64,000 bases of DNA from Ideonella sp. WA131b (GTDB lineage: Bacteria > Pseudomonadota > Gammaproteobacteria > Burkholderiales > Burkholderiaceae_C): the NCBI GenBank assembly GCA_023657425.1, contig JAGTJW010000002.1, positions 486,431-550,430 on the forward strand. The letters run 5' to 3'. Within the stretch, counting starts at the first letter, position 1. Each line of letters opens with the position of its first letter. Below, piece by piece: positions 53,016 through 60,768 of the stretch. The notes below the pieces were generated by a model. The model had not been told where the DNA came from, did not search any database, and was given only the letters and a program-made list of their open reading frames with translations. Both the position numbers and the translations under genes were made by a program.

Positions 53016-54365
53016 TCAGTGCCCGAACACGCTGCGGTAGTGCGTGCACAGCGCGTCCCAGGTGCGGCGGCTTTCGCGCGCGGTACCGGCCGGCGTGCCG
53101 CCGCAGGCCAGGAAGATGCCCAGCAGCGAATGCAGCAGCGCCGGGCAGAAGCTGGTGACGGTGTTGGGCAGCGGCGTGATGTGGCCGGTGTCCTGCAGGC
53201 ACAGGTGCTGGAACGGGTGCTCGAAGCCCTGCGCGCGCAGCCGGTTGACGATGAGGTCGCTGCCCCAGGCGCTGGGCCACATCTGGTCGTCCACGCCGCT
53301 GATCAGCAGCACGGGGCATGACGACTGCTCGATGGGCAGCGCGGCGGTGGCGCGCGTCTCGGGATCGTTGAGCGTGGCGTAGTAGCCGGGAGTGGCGGCG
53401 TAGCCGTTGGGCTCGCTCTCGCCCAGGCGCTTCATCTCCTCCAACGACGGCGAATCGCCGGGCTTGCTGTGCGGCACGGGCTGGCCGCGGAAGGTGAAGC
53501 TGGGCCCGCCCATGCCCTTGGCCGGGTCCCAGCCGATGCTGGTGGTGTACATGGGCACGATGCCCACCACGCCCTGGATGTGCTCGGGCAGGTAACTCGC
53601 CAGCGTAATGACGAGCTCGCCGCCGCGCGACGCGCCCTGGATGCCGATGCGCTCGCAGCCCAGCTCGCGCCGTGCCCAGGCAAAGCCTTCCTCGAAATAC
53701 TCCAGCGGAATCCCGGCGATGAAGGCCGGCAGGTCCTCATAGGCAAAGTAGGCAAGGCTGACCACGTCGTAGCCCAGCGAGGCCAGCACCGGCGCGTAGC
53801 CCAGCTCCAGCCCGCCGCCCGAGCCGGTGAACGTGAAGATGCAGCCGCGCGGCCGGCCGTCGGGCAGCCGGCGCTCTTTCCAGCGCAGCACCTGCCCGCG
53901 CAGGCGGCCGTCGCGCAGCGGCATCACCTCGATGCCCTCCACCAAGCGCTGCAGCGTCACGGTGGTGCTGGCGCAGGGGGCGGGCTCGCCCTCGACGGTG
54001 GCCTGCAGCTCGAACACGTGGGCCTTCATCGGGCCGATGTGCGGCTGGCCCAGCTTGTGCGCCTTCTCGGTGGCGTTCAGCATGAAGGTGCGGTCGCTCA
54101 CCGGCTCGGGCCGCAGGCTCCAGAACAGGCCGGCGGGATCGATGCCCGTGAAGCTGCCCTCCTCGGCGGGAGCATCCTCCACGTCGACGCGGCCAGCCGA
54201 ATCGGCGACGAACAGCGCGCGCGCCGTCCAGGGCACCCCGGCGTCGTCGATCAGGCGGGAACTCAGCCACACCCGCTGGCCGGGCTTGAAGCCGGCGGCG
54301 ACGATGCCGATGGGCGTGGGCTGCAGCGCCACGGCAGGGGTGGCGGTGAGGGTCGGCTGGCTCAT
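53016..54365 (-). CDS. BAAT-family acyl-CoA thioesterase / acyltransferase (copy 1)
   Basis: 449 residues from ATG 54365 ([20 protein letters not shown]). N-terminal Acyl-CoA thioester hydrolase/BAAT beta domain (about 10-140: [34 protein letters not shown]) and C-terminal alpha/beta-hydrolase ([19 protein letters not shown], nucleophile [11 protein letters not shown], acid [11 protein letters not shown], His [11 protein letters not shown]). The nucleophile is Ser, as in acyl-CoA thioesterases, not the Cys of the mammalian N-acyltransferase. Paralogue of the gene at 57844. Confidence 0.9.
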   Translation of the reverse strand: MSQPTLTATPAVALQPTPIGIVAAGFKPGQRVWLSSRLIDDAGVPWTARALFVADSAGRVDVEDAPAEEGSFTGIDPAGLFWSLRPEPVSDRTFMLNATEKAHKLGQPHIGPMKAHVFELQATVEGEPAPCASTTVTLQRLVEGIEVMPLRDGRLRGQVLRWKERRLPDGRPRGCIFTFTGSGGGLELGYAPVLASLGYDVVSLAYFAYEDLPAFIAGIPLEYFEEGFAWARRELGCERIGIQGASRGGELVITLASYLPEHIQGVVGIVPMYTTSIGWDPAKGMGGPSFTFRGQPVPHSKPGDSPSLEEMKRLGESEPNGYAATPGYYATLNDPETRATAALPIEQSSCPVLLISGVDDQMWPSAWGSDLIVNRLRAQGFEHPFQHLCLQDTGHITPLPNTVTSFCPALLHSLLGIFLACGGTPAGTARESRRTWDALCTHYRSVFGH

Positions 54366-54405
54366 GAGGGGATCTCTGTGACTGTGGAGAAGTGAATGGC
54401 GGCGG

Positions 54406-55290
54406 CTAGACCTGGTGCAGCCAGCGAAGGCCGCGGCTGTAGGCGGCAAACACGGCGCTACCGTGGGTCTCTTCGTCGAGGATGTCGCAGCGCACACGCG
54501 TGCCCCAGCGCTGCGCCACGATGGTGGCCATCTCGCGCGTCTCGGCCACGATGTCGGGGATGCCGCGCATCACCGTCAGGTAGTCCTTCCACACGTCGGC
54601 ATCCATGTAACGGTGCCAGGTGGTGCTGAATGCTGCCGTGGTCTCGTGGTCCCCCGCGGCCAGGTAGACCGAGACGTTCAGCGGCCGCTCGACAGCGGCG
54701 AACTCGCGGGCGCGGTCGAACAGGTACGGTCGCTTCCACCAGTACGACGAGCCCACCGCCAGGGTGCGCCGGCAGCGGCCGGGGCGCGTGAGCAGGCAGT
54801 AGGTGGCGAACAGGCCACCCAGCGAGTGGCCGGCCAGCGTCCACTCGGCCGGGTTCACGCCCACCTCGGCCTCGACGAAGGGCATCAGTTCGTCGTGCAC
54901 GAAGGCTGCGAAGGCCTCGGCGCTGCCCGACGGCGGTGCGGGTGCGCCCAGCAACTGGCCATAGGGCGCGTCCCATTCGGGCCAGGGTACGGGGGTCAGG
55001 TCGCGGTTGCGCGCCACCACCGCCGGGATGGCGTTGTCCAGCGGGTAGCCGATGGCCACCGTCTCCGCCGCGGGCATCTCGCCCATGCCCAGGTAGCCGG
55101 CGATCGACGACATCGCACCGGCCCCCAGGCTGCCGTCGGTCACCACGATGCCGTGCCAGCCCTTTTCGGGCTTGGGCGTCATGGGTGTGGTCACGTAGAC
55201 CAGGAACGGGTGCTCGATGGCGTCGCCCTGCACCGTCCAGAGTTCGGTTCGGGCGATGGAGTTGCTGGGCTCGCGCTTGAGGATCTTCAT
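54406..55290 (-). CDS. Esterase of the IroE/Fes/esterase-D-like alpha/beta-hydrolase group
   Basis: 294 residues. Motifs are GIVVTDGSLGAG (oxyanion region), EWTLAGHSLGGLFATYCL (nucleophile Ser), SVYLAAGDHET (acid) and DEETHGSAVFAAYSRGL (His). The pattern of VDG/TDGS then H-S-L-G-G and THGS resembles siderophore and polyester esterases. It has no signal peptide, so it acts in the cytoplasm. ATGA overlap with the VOC gene upstream. Confidence 0.85.
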   Translation of the reverse strand: MKILKREPSNSIARTELWTVQGDAIEHPFLVYVTTPMTPKPEKGWHGIVVTDGSLGAGAMSSIAGYLGMGEMPAAETVAIGYPLDNAIPAVVARNRDLTPVPWPEWDAPYGQLLGAPAPPSGSAEAFAAFVHDELMPFVEAEVGVNPAEWTLAGHSLGGLFATYCLLTRPGRCRRTLAVGSSYWWKRPYLFDRAREFAAVERPLNVSVYLAAGDHETTAAFSTTWHRYMDADVWKDYLTVMRGIPDIVAETREMATIVAQRWGTRVRCDILDEETHGSAVFAAYSRGLRWLHQV

Positions 55291-56180
55291 GGGTGAGCTC
55301 CAGGTGGGGGTGCAGGGTAGTCGGAGGACTCGGAGAACTCGCTGATGACGCCGGCGGCATGCGCTGCTGGCACGGTGATGACGCCGTCATGCTCGACAAA
55401 GGTCACGCCACCGGTCTCCAGGCACTGGCGGCAGGCGTCGAGCCGCTGCACGCGGTAGCGCAGTGCCACCGGCCACACGGCGAACGGCGGTGTGGCCGGC
55501 TCCGGCACGGCAAAGCGCGCGCGCAGGGCGGCAGGGCTCAGCAGCTCCAGAAACTCGCCCTGCGGCGTGTGCCACAGACAGCGCTGCGCGGTGTGTTCTG
55601 CCGGCTCGGCGCACAGCATGTCGTTGATGTAGGGCACATCGGCCGCGAAGTCGTCGCTGCAGTAGGTGATGCCGGCCAGCGTCTGCACCGTGTTCGGGTG
55701 CGTCATCCAGGGCTCGTACCAGATGGTGTCCGGCTTGCCGTGGAAGCTGTAGAACAGGGTGCTCCATCGGCGCGGCGCGGCGCGCCAGTTCAGCATCGAG
55801 CTGCTGGCGGTGGCGTCCGCACGGCCGTCGGCCAGCACCACCTTGCGCGCCGAGTTCATGATGGCCGACGGGCCGTGGCCTCGTGCGATCAGGCGCTCGC
55901 GGTCTGCCGCCAGGTCGCTGCAGCTCAGCGAGAGCATCGACAACCCGTCCCCACCATCGAAGCGCGCGCTCATGAACTCGCGCATCGCCGGGTCGGCGTA
56001 CTTGTGGAAGTCGCCCAACAGTTCGAAGTAGTTGTCGTGAAGCTGGATGATGAAGTTGGCCGTACCCAGGTTCTCGTGCACGGCTCGCGGCATCGCGGCA
56101 AAGCCCAGGCAACGGTAGGCCTCGGCCGCGGCATCGAGGTCGCGCACCGACACGATCACGTGGTCCAGATTGCGCTTCAT
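55287..56180 (-). CDS. VOC / glyoxalase-like domain protein
   Basis: 297 residues from ATG 56180 (MKRNLDHVIVSVRDLDAA). Two vicinal-oxygen-chelate-like halves: LDHVIVSVRDL and FIIQLHDNYFELLGDF in the first, and LAGITYCSDDFAADVPYINDML and GEFLELLSPAAL in the second. Metal-ligand His and Glu candidates are present. The reaction is unknown; the glyoxalase-like_3 group is the closest form I recall. Coupled by 4-bp overlaps to both neighbours. Confidence 0.8.
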   Translation of the reverse strand: MKRNLDHVIVSVRDLDAAAEAYRCLGFAAMPRAVHENLGTANFIIQLHDNYFELLGDFHKYADPAMREFMSARFDGGDGLSMLSLSCSDLAADRERLIARGHGPSAIMNSARKVVLADGRADATASSSMLNWRAAPRRWSTLFYSFHGKPDTIWYEPWMTHPNTVQTLAGITYCSDDFAADVPYINDMLCAEPAEHTAQRCLWHTPQGEFLELLSPAALRARFAVPEPATPPFAVWPVALRYRVQRLDACRQCLETGGVTFVEHDGVITVPAAHAAGVISEFSESSDYPAPPPGAHP

Positions 56181-57814
56181 GCTGCGGCCTGCGGCGGCTG
56201 GGCCATCACCACCGGCGGCATAGCGGCGTAAGCCTGCTGGATGCGCGCCTTGCCGGCGGCCAGCGCGTCGGGCCCGATGTAGTGCGCGCCGGCCAGCACC
56301 GCATGCACACGGCGGGTGTGGTGGATGTCGTCCAGCGGGTTGCCGTCCAGCAGCACCAGGTCGCCGATGCCGCCCACGGCCACCAGGCCGTCTTCGGCGC
56401 CGCCGCCGTGGTACTCGGCCGCGCGGCGGGTGCTGGCGTGCAGGGCCTCGTGCGGCATCAGACCGCACTGCTGCGTCAGGTGCACCAGTTCCTCGTGCAG
56501 CGAGTAGCCGGCCACCACGTAGGGGTTGGGGTAGTCGGTGCCGGTCAGCACACGCACGCCGGCGCGGTGGGCGGCGGCCACGGCCAGGCAGCTCAGCCGG
56601 TAGGTCTCGTCGAAGAGGTACTGCTTCTCGGGGTTGGCCGCCATCATGTTCATCATCGGGCTGTCGCGGTGGAACACCGTCTGGTGGAAGGTCGGCATGT
56701 GCGCCTCGTCGACCGAGCCCAGCGGCCTCCGGCCGCCAAGCGCCTCGACCCGTTCGCTCACCACCACCGTGCCCTGCAGCCAGGTGCCGTGCTCGGCCAT
56801 CAGCCGCGCCAGGCGCTCCAGCCGCGCCGGGTCGTACCGCTCGGGGCCGCGCTCGTTGTAAAAGAGTTCGGCGCTGTGCGCGATGCCGTGCTGGCCGCGC
56901 CGCACGGCGGCTTCCACGCCCACCGACACCGGCACGTGGCCCATCACGCGCACGCCGCGGCGCTGCAGCACCTGCATCAGGCCTTCGTAGCCCTCGGCCG
57001 GCAGGTGGCTGTAGGGCTTGGCGAAGTCGTAGCCCAGGTCGGCGATCCGCTCGCCGGCCTGGCGGCCGCCTTCCAGGTCGGCCACGGCATAGCTCATCAG
57101 CGGGGTGTGGATCAACGGCGCGCCGTCCACCAGCGGGCTGCCCACCGCCATGCGCGGGCCGGCCAGCTGGCCGCTTCGTACGCCGTCGCGCATCCACAGA
57201 GCGTCGGGGCAACCGGCCATCACTTCGATGCGCGTGATGCCGCAGGCCAGCAGCTCCCACAGCTGCAGGGCATAAGGCAACACGTACCACTGGCCGTCGC
57301 CGCCGCCCTGCACCATGCCGGCGAAGGCCTGCGCCCAGGGGGCGGTGAAGGGGTGGGCGTGGATGTCCGACAGGCCGGGCATCAGCGTCTTGCCGCTGGC
57401 GTCGACCACCAGCGCGTGCTCGGGCAGCGCGCCGCCGGTGGGCTGCACCGCGGCGATGCGTCCGCCCTGGACCCACACGTCGTGTGCCGGCAGGGCCTGC
57501 CAGCCGCGCATCGTCAGCACGCGGGCGTTACGGAACACCAGCACGCGCTCGGCGTCCAGCCGCTGCATCAGGCCGGCGGTGAGCGCGGCGTCGGCGGTGC
57601 ATATCGCGCTGCGGGTCTTCGGCGTCTGGTCCGAGAACGAGGGCAAGGCGGCGGCATCCGCCGCACCCGGGGCGCTGGCGAGCCAGCCTTGCCGGGCGTC
57701 GCGGTCGGGAGAGAACCCGCCCATGAAGTGCAGCGGGCAGCACCAGGTGCGCCAGGGTGCGGCGGCGTGCGTGCGTGCGGCGGTTTGCTGGGCCAGTGGC
57801 GACAGAGGAGTCAT
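56177..57814 (-). CDS. Metal-dependent amidohydrolase (imidazolonepropionase/prolidase-like)
   Basis: 545 residues from ATG 57814. TIM-barrel amidohydrolase: metal motif LSDIHAHPF (H-x-H), later ligands in VRVMGHVPVSV and QHGIAHSAE, and the Asp in VLTGTDYPNPYV. The C-terminal part GGIGDLVLLDGNPLDDIHHT is the standard closing beta domain. The N-terminal 75 residues (AAPWRTWCCPLHFMGG) are unusual for the family. No signal peptide. It probably hydrolyses an amide or cyclic bond of the operon's substrate. Confidence 0.9.
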   Translation of the reverse strand: MTPLSPLAQQTAARTHAAAPWRTWCCPLHFMGGFSPDRDARQGWLASAPGAADAAALPSFSDQTPKTRSAICTADAALTAGLMQRLDAERVLVFRNARVLTMRGWQALPAHDVWVQGGRIAAVQPTGGALPEHALVVDASGKTLMPGLSDIHAHPFTAPWAQAFAGMVQGGGDGQWYVLPYALQLWELLACGITRIEVMAGCPDALWMRDGVRSGQLAGPRMAVGSPLVDGAPLIHTPLMSYAVADLEGGRQAGERIADLGYDFAKPYSHLPAEGYEGLMQVLQRRGVRVMGHVPVSVGVEAAVRRGQHGIAHSAELFYNERGPERYDPARLERLARLMAEHGTWLQGTVVVSERVEALGGRRPLGSVDEAHMPTFHQTVFHRDSPMMNMMAANPEKQYLFDETYRLSCLAVAAAHRAGVRVLTGTDYPNPYVVAGYSLHEELVHLTQQCGLMPHEALHASTRRAAEYHGGGAEDGLVAVGGIGDLVLLDGNPLDDIHHTRRVHAVLAGAHYIGPDALAAGKARIQQAYAAMPPVVMAQPPQAAA

Positions 57815-57843
57815 GGTGGTGGGGCTCCCGAGGTGGATGAGGT

Positions 57844-59169
57844 TCAGTCTGCGAACAGCTCGCCGTAGAAGCGCAGCATGCGGTCCATGGCGGTGCGGCC
57901 CGCCTCGGCCGTGGCGCGCGGCTGGCCGCCGCAGGCCAGCGTGATCTTGGCAAGCGGGTGGTACAGCGAGGAACACATTGCCGTGGGCTGGCCCGGCGGC
58001 ACCAGGTAGTGGCCCACGTTCTCGAAGGCCAGATGCTCGGCGCGGTGCGCCAGGCCGTGGCGGCGCAGGCGGTCGATGACACGGTCGCCGCCATAGGCGC
58101 TGGGCCACATGGCATCTTCGCGGCCCGACAGCAGCAGCAGCGGCCCGCTGCAGCGTTCCACCGGGATGCCGCAGCGCGCGTCGGCCTCGGCGCTCGCGGC
58201 GTCACGCAGATAGTCGGGTGTGGCGGCCAGGCCATCGGGCGTGTACACCGCGTTGGGTCCGTCCAGGGTCAGCTGCACGTCGGCATAGGGCAGCGGCTGG
58301 CCGTTCAGCACCCAGCTCGGCTCCTCGTGCACGTTGCGCAGGTGGTCGAAGCCGGCCACCACGTTGTGGAAGGGCACCATGGCCACGCCGCCGCAGAACA
58401 GGTCGGGGCGGTACGACGCCAGCACCAGCGTCAGTTCGCCGCCGCGCGAGCCGCCCTGCACGGCGATGCGCTGCACACCGAAATGCTGCCGCATCCACAA
58501 CGCCGCCTGCTCGAAGTACGCCAGGTCGATGTGCTGCATCAGTTCGGGTCTGCCCGGCCATGCGAAGGTGGCCGCACTGAGCACCGGGATGCCGTGCGAA
58601 GCCAGCAGCGGTGCCCAGCTGTTCTCGACGCTGCCGCCCGAGCCGGTGAGCGACAACACCGCGCCGCGTGCTGGCGCGGTCCCGGGCGCGGGGTGGAAGG
58701 CCAGGCCGCGCACGGGGCCCTCGGCCAGTTCCTGCACACGCACGCCCGGGCCCAGGCGCGTCTGGCTGAACTGGCCTTCAGCCAGCACGCGGCCGCCGTC
58801 CAGCACGCGCAGCGTGTGCTGGCGCGGCTGCAGCTTGTCGCCGCCGGGCTGGCCGGCCATGTGCATGAAGCTGCGGCCCCGCGCCATGAAGGCAGTGCGG
58901 TCCATGGCCCCGGCCGGGGCCATGGACCACAGCAGCCCGTCGCGGCTGGTGCCGAGGTAGCTGCCGCGGCGGCTGGGCGCGTCGGCGGTGTCGATTCCGC
59001 CCGTGGCATCGGCGCTCAGTTCGGCCGTGGCCCGCCAGCGCTGGCCGACGTCATCCACGTGCTCGAGTTCGAGCGTGACAATCTGTCCCGGCGCCAGGCC
59101 GCTGGCGCGCAAGGGCACCCATTCGTTGTAGAGGTAGGGCGCGGGGCGCAGGTGGAGTGCAACGGTCAT
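57844..59169 (-). CDS. BAAT-family acyl-CoA thioesterase / acyltransferase (copy 2)
   Basis: 441 residues from ATG 59169 (MTVALHLRPAPYLYNEWVPL). Same two-domain layout as the gene at 53016: N-terminal beta domain (GSYLGTSRDGLLWSMAP) and hydrolase domain (LTGSGGSVENSWAPLLASHG, nucleophile VQGGSRGGELT, acid LSGREDAMWPSAYGG, His FENVGHYLVPPG). The acid region reads REDAMWPS rather than VDDQMWPS. Its separate place in the operon suggests a different acyl or amine partner. Only 5 bp separate it from the MFS stop. Confidence 0.9.
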   Translation of the reverse strand: MTVALHLRPAPYLYNEWVPLRASGLAPGQIVTLELEHVDDVGQRWRATAELSADATGGIDTADAPSRRGSYLGTSRDGLLWSMAPAGAMDRTAFMARGRSFMHMAGQPGGDKLQPRQHTLRVLDGGRVLAEGQFSQTRLGPGVRVQELAEGPVRGLAFHPAPGTAPARGAVLSLTGSGGSVENSWAPLLASHGIPVLSAATFAWPGRPELMQHIDLAYFEQAALWMRQHFGVQRIAVQGGSRGGELTLVLASYRPDLFCGGVAMVPFHNVVAGFDHLRNVHEEPSWVLNGQPLPYADVQLTLDGPNAVYTPDGLAATPDYLRDAASAEADARCGIPVERCSGPLLLLSGREDAMWPSAYGGDRVIDRLRRHGLAHRAEHLAFENVGHYLVPPGQPTAMCSSLYHPLAKITLACGGQPRATAEAGRTAMDRMLRFYGELFAD

Positions 59170-59174
59170 GGGGC

Positions 59175-60548
59175 TCAGGCGTTGGAGTTGGGGGTGGCGC
59201 CGCGCGCATGCACCGCCAGACGGACGTAGTGGCCCTGCAGCCGCCACAGCGCCAGCACGCCGAGGGCCAGCGTGACCGCCGCGACGATGACCATGGCGTG
59301 CAGCAGGCCGCGGGGGTCGGCCGTGCCGAAGCGGTCCGACAGCCAGCCCACGGCCGGCGCCTGCAACCCGCGCAGCGGCAGTGCCACCAACGGAAACAGC
59401 GCGATCGAGCGGCTCAGCAGCGCTGGCGGCGACATCTGCTGCAGCAGCGCGGGCGCCTGCGACACGCCGATGACCAAGCAGGTCATGGCCAGGCCCGCCA
59501 GCAGCAGAAGCAGGCCGGCCGAAGGCGCCCAGGCCATGGCCACCACCAGCGGCAGCGCGGCCAGGCCGCCCAGCCAGACGAGGCGGAAGTTGCCCACCGG
59601 GTTGTCTCGGTTGGCCGGGCGCGTCACCCAGTACAGGCCGGCCACCGTGCCCACGGCGCTGGTCAGGGTGACGACGAGCCCGAAGTCCAGGCCCGCCCCA
59701 CCCACCGAGCTGCCGAAACTGCGGCCCAGGATCGCCGGCGTCCACAGCATCAGCTGAAACCAGCCCAGCGTGATGAGCGACAGCGAGGCCTGCACCATCA
59801 CCAGCGACAGCCCGTGCTCGCGCAGGTAGCGCCCGAACTGGTGGTGCGACAGCGAGCGCGGGGCGACCGTGCCAGAGGTCGCTGCACTCGGCGCTGCAGG
59901 ATGCAGCCGCACCCCCAACAGCAGCAGCACCACGGGCAGGCCCAGCAGCGCCGTGACGAAGAACATCAGCCGCCACGCCGGCGTGCCTTCTGGCCAGGGC
60001 AGCCGTGGCCCATGGGCCAAAAGCGCCTCGTACACCGCACCGCCGGCCACCAGAGCCAGCCCGCTGCCCAGCACCAGCGTGGCGTACACCGCCGCATTGG
60101 CCACCGGCAGGCGGCGCGCCGGCACGACCTGCGGCGTGAGCGCGTAGACGATGGGCAGCAGCGCCGCCTCGCCGATGGCTAGGCCCACCATGGCCCACAG
60201 CAGGCCGTCGAAGCCCTGGCTGAGACCGCCGCCATAGGTGGCCGCCGACCACACGGCCACGCAATAGGCCAGCACCCAGCGCCGGTCCCATCGGTCGGCC
60301 AGCCAGCCGATAGGCCAGGCGGCCAGTGCTGCCAGCGTCACGACCGTCAGGCCGTGCAGTTGACCGAGTTGCAGGTCGCTCAGGGCCAGCTCGGCGCGGA
60401 TGGGCTCCACCAGCAGCGTCTGGATCTGCAGGTTGGTGGACAGCAGCAGCACCGCCAGCAGCGCGCCAAGCCCGAACAGCGAGCGCGCCGTCCAGGCGCT
60501 TGCAGAGGGTGCGATAGGCAATCCAGAGGATGTACTTTGCGTCGTCAT
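59175..60548 (-). CDS. MFS transporter
   Basis: 457 residues, 12 hydrophobic helices. The helix 2-3 loop GWLADRWDRRWVLAYCVA matches the MFS D-R-x2-R-R motif, and WLSDRFGTADPRG is its second-half counterpart. No signature points to a substrate. First gene of the 16-gene minus operon, divergent from the TonB receptor; likely inner-membrane uptake of the compound brought in by the receptor. Confidence 0.92.
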   Translation of the reverse strand: MTTQSTSSGLPIAPSASAWTARSLFGLGALLAVLLLSTNLQIQTLLVEPIRAELALSDLQLGQLHGLTVVTLAALAAWPIGWLADRWDRRWVLAYCVAVWSAATYGGGLSQGFDGLLWAMVGLAIGEAALLPIVYALTPQVVPARRLPVANAAVYATLVLGSGLALVAGGAVYEALLAHGPRLPWPEGTPAWRLMFFVTALLGLPVVLLLLGVRLHPAAPSAATSGTVAPRSLSHHQFGRYLREHGLSLVMVQASLSLITLGWFQLMLWTPAILGRSFGSSVGGAGLDFGLVVTLTSAVGTVAGLYWVTRPANRDNPVGNFRLVWLGGLAALPLVVAMAWAPSAGLLLLLAGLAMTCLVIGVSQAPALLQQMSPPALLSRSIALFPLVALPLRGLQAPAVGWLSDRFGTADPRGLLHAMVIVAAVTLALGVLALWRLQGHYVRLAVHARGATPNSNA

Positions 60549-60768
60549 CGAGGGTTGCGGACTCCGTGCTGATCATGCGGAGTCTTATTGCTGCCGCGTG
60601 TGGCGACTACGCTACCGGGATTCCTAAAAGTTGACAATAGGTTAACTCGGTGGAACAGTCTCGGCACGCCCTGCCGCACCCTGAACGGGCCGGGACGGGC
60701 GGCGAACCCGCCGCCCTGTATCGCTGTCATTCCGGTCTGCACCCCCCTACAACCCCCGAGGAGTCTCC
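60549..60768. promoter_or_regulatory. Divergent control region of the catabolic module
   Basis: 220 bp between the MFS gene (minus) and the TonB receptor gene (plus). A TTGACA at 60631-60636 with AACAGT 17 bp later is a weak plus-strand promoter candidate. Local AT content is higher than in the genes. See the dyad at 60630-60646. Confidence 0.45.
60630..60646. promoter_or_regulatory. Dyad GTTGAC-N5-GTTAAC, candidate operator
   Basis: GTTGAC (60630-60635), AATAG, GTTAAC (60641-60646): an imperfect inverted repeat with one mismatch that overlaps the TTGACA -35-like hexamer. It is the likeliest binding site for the XRE-cupin regulator encoded at 63031. Confidence 0.45.
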
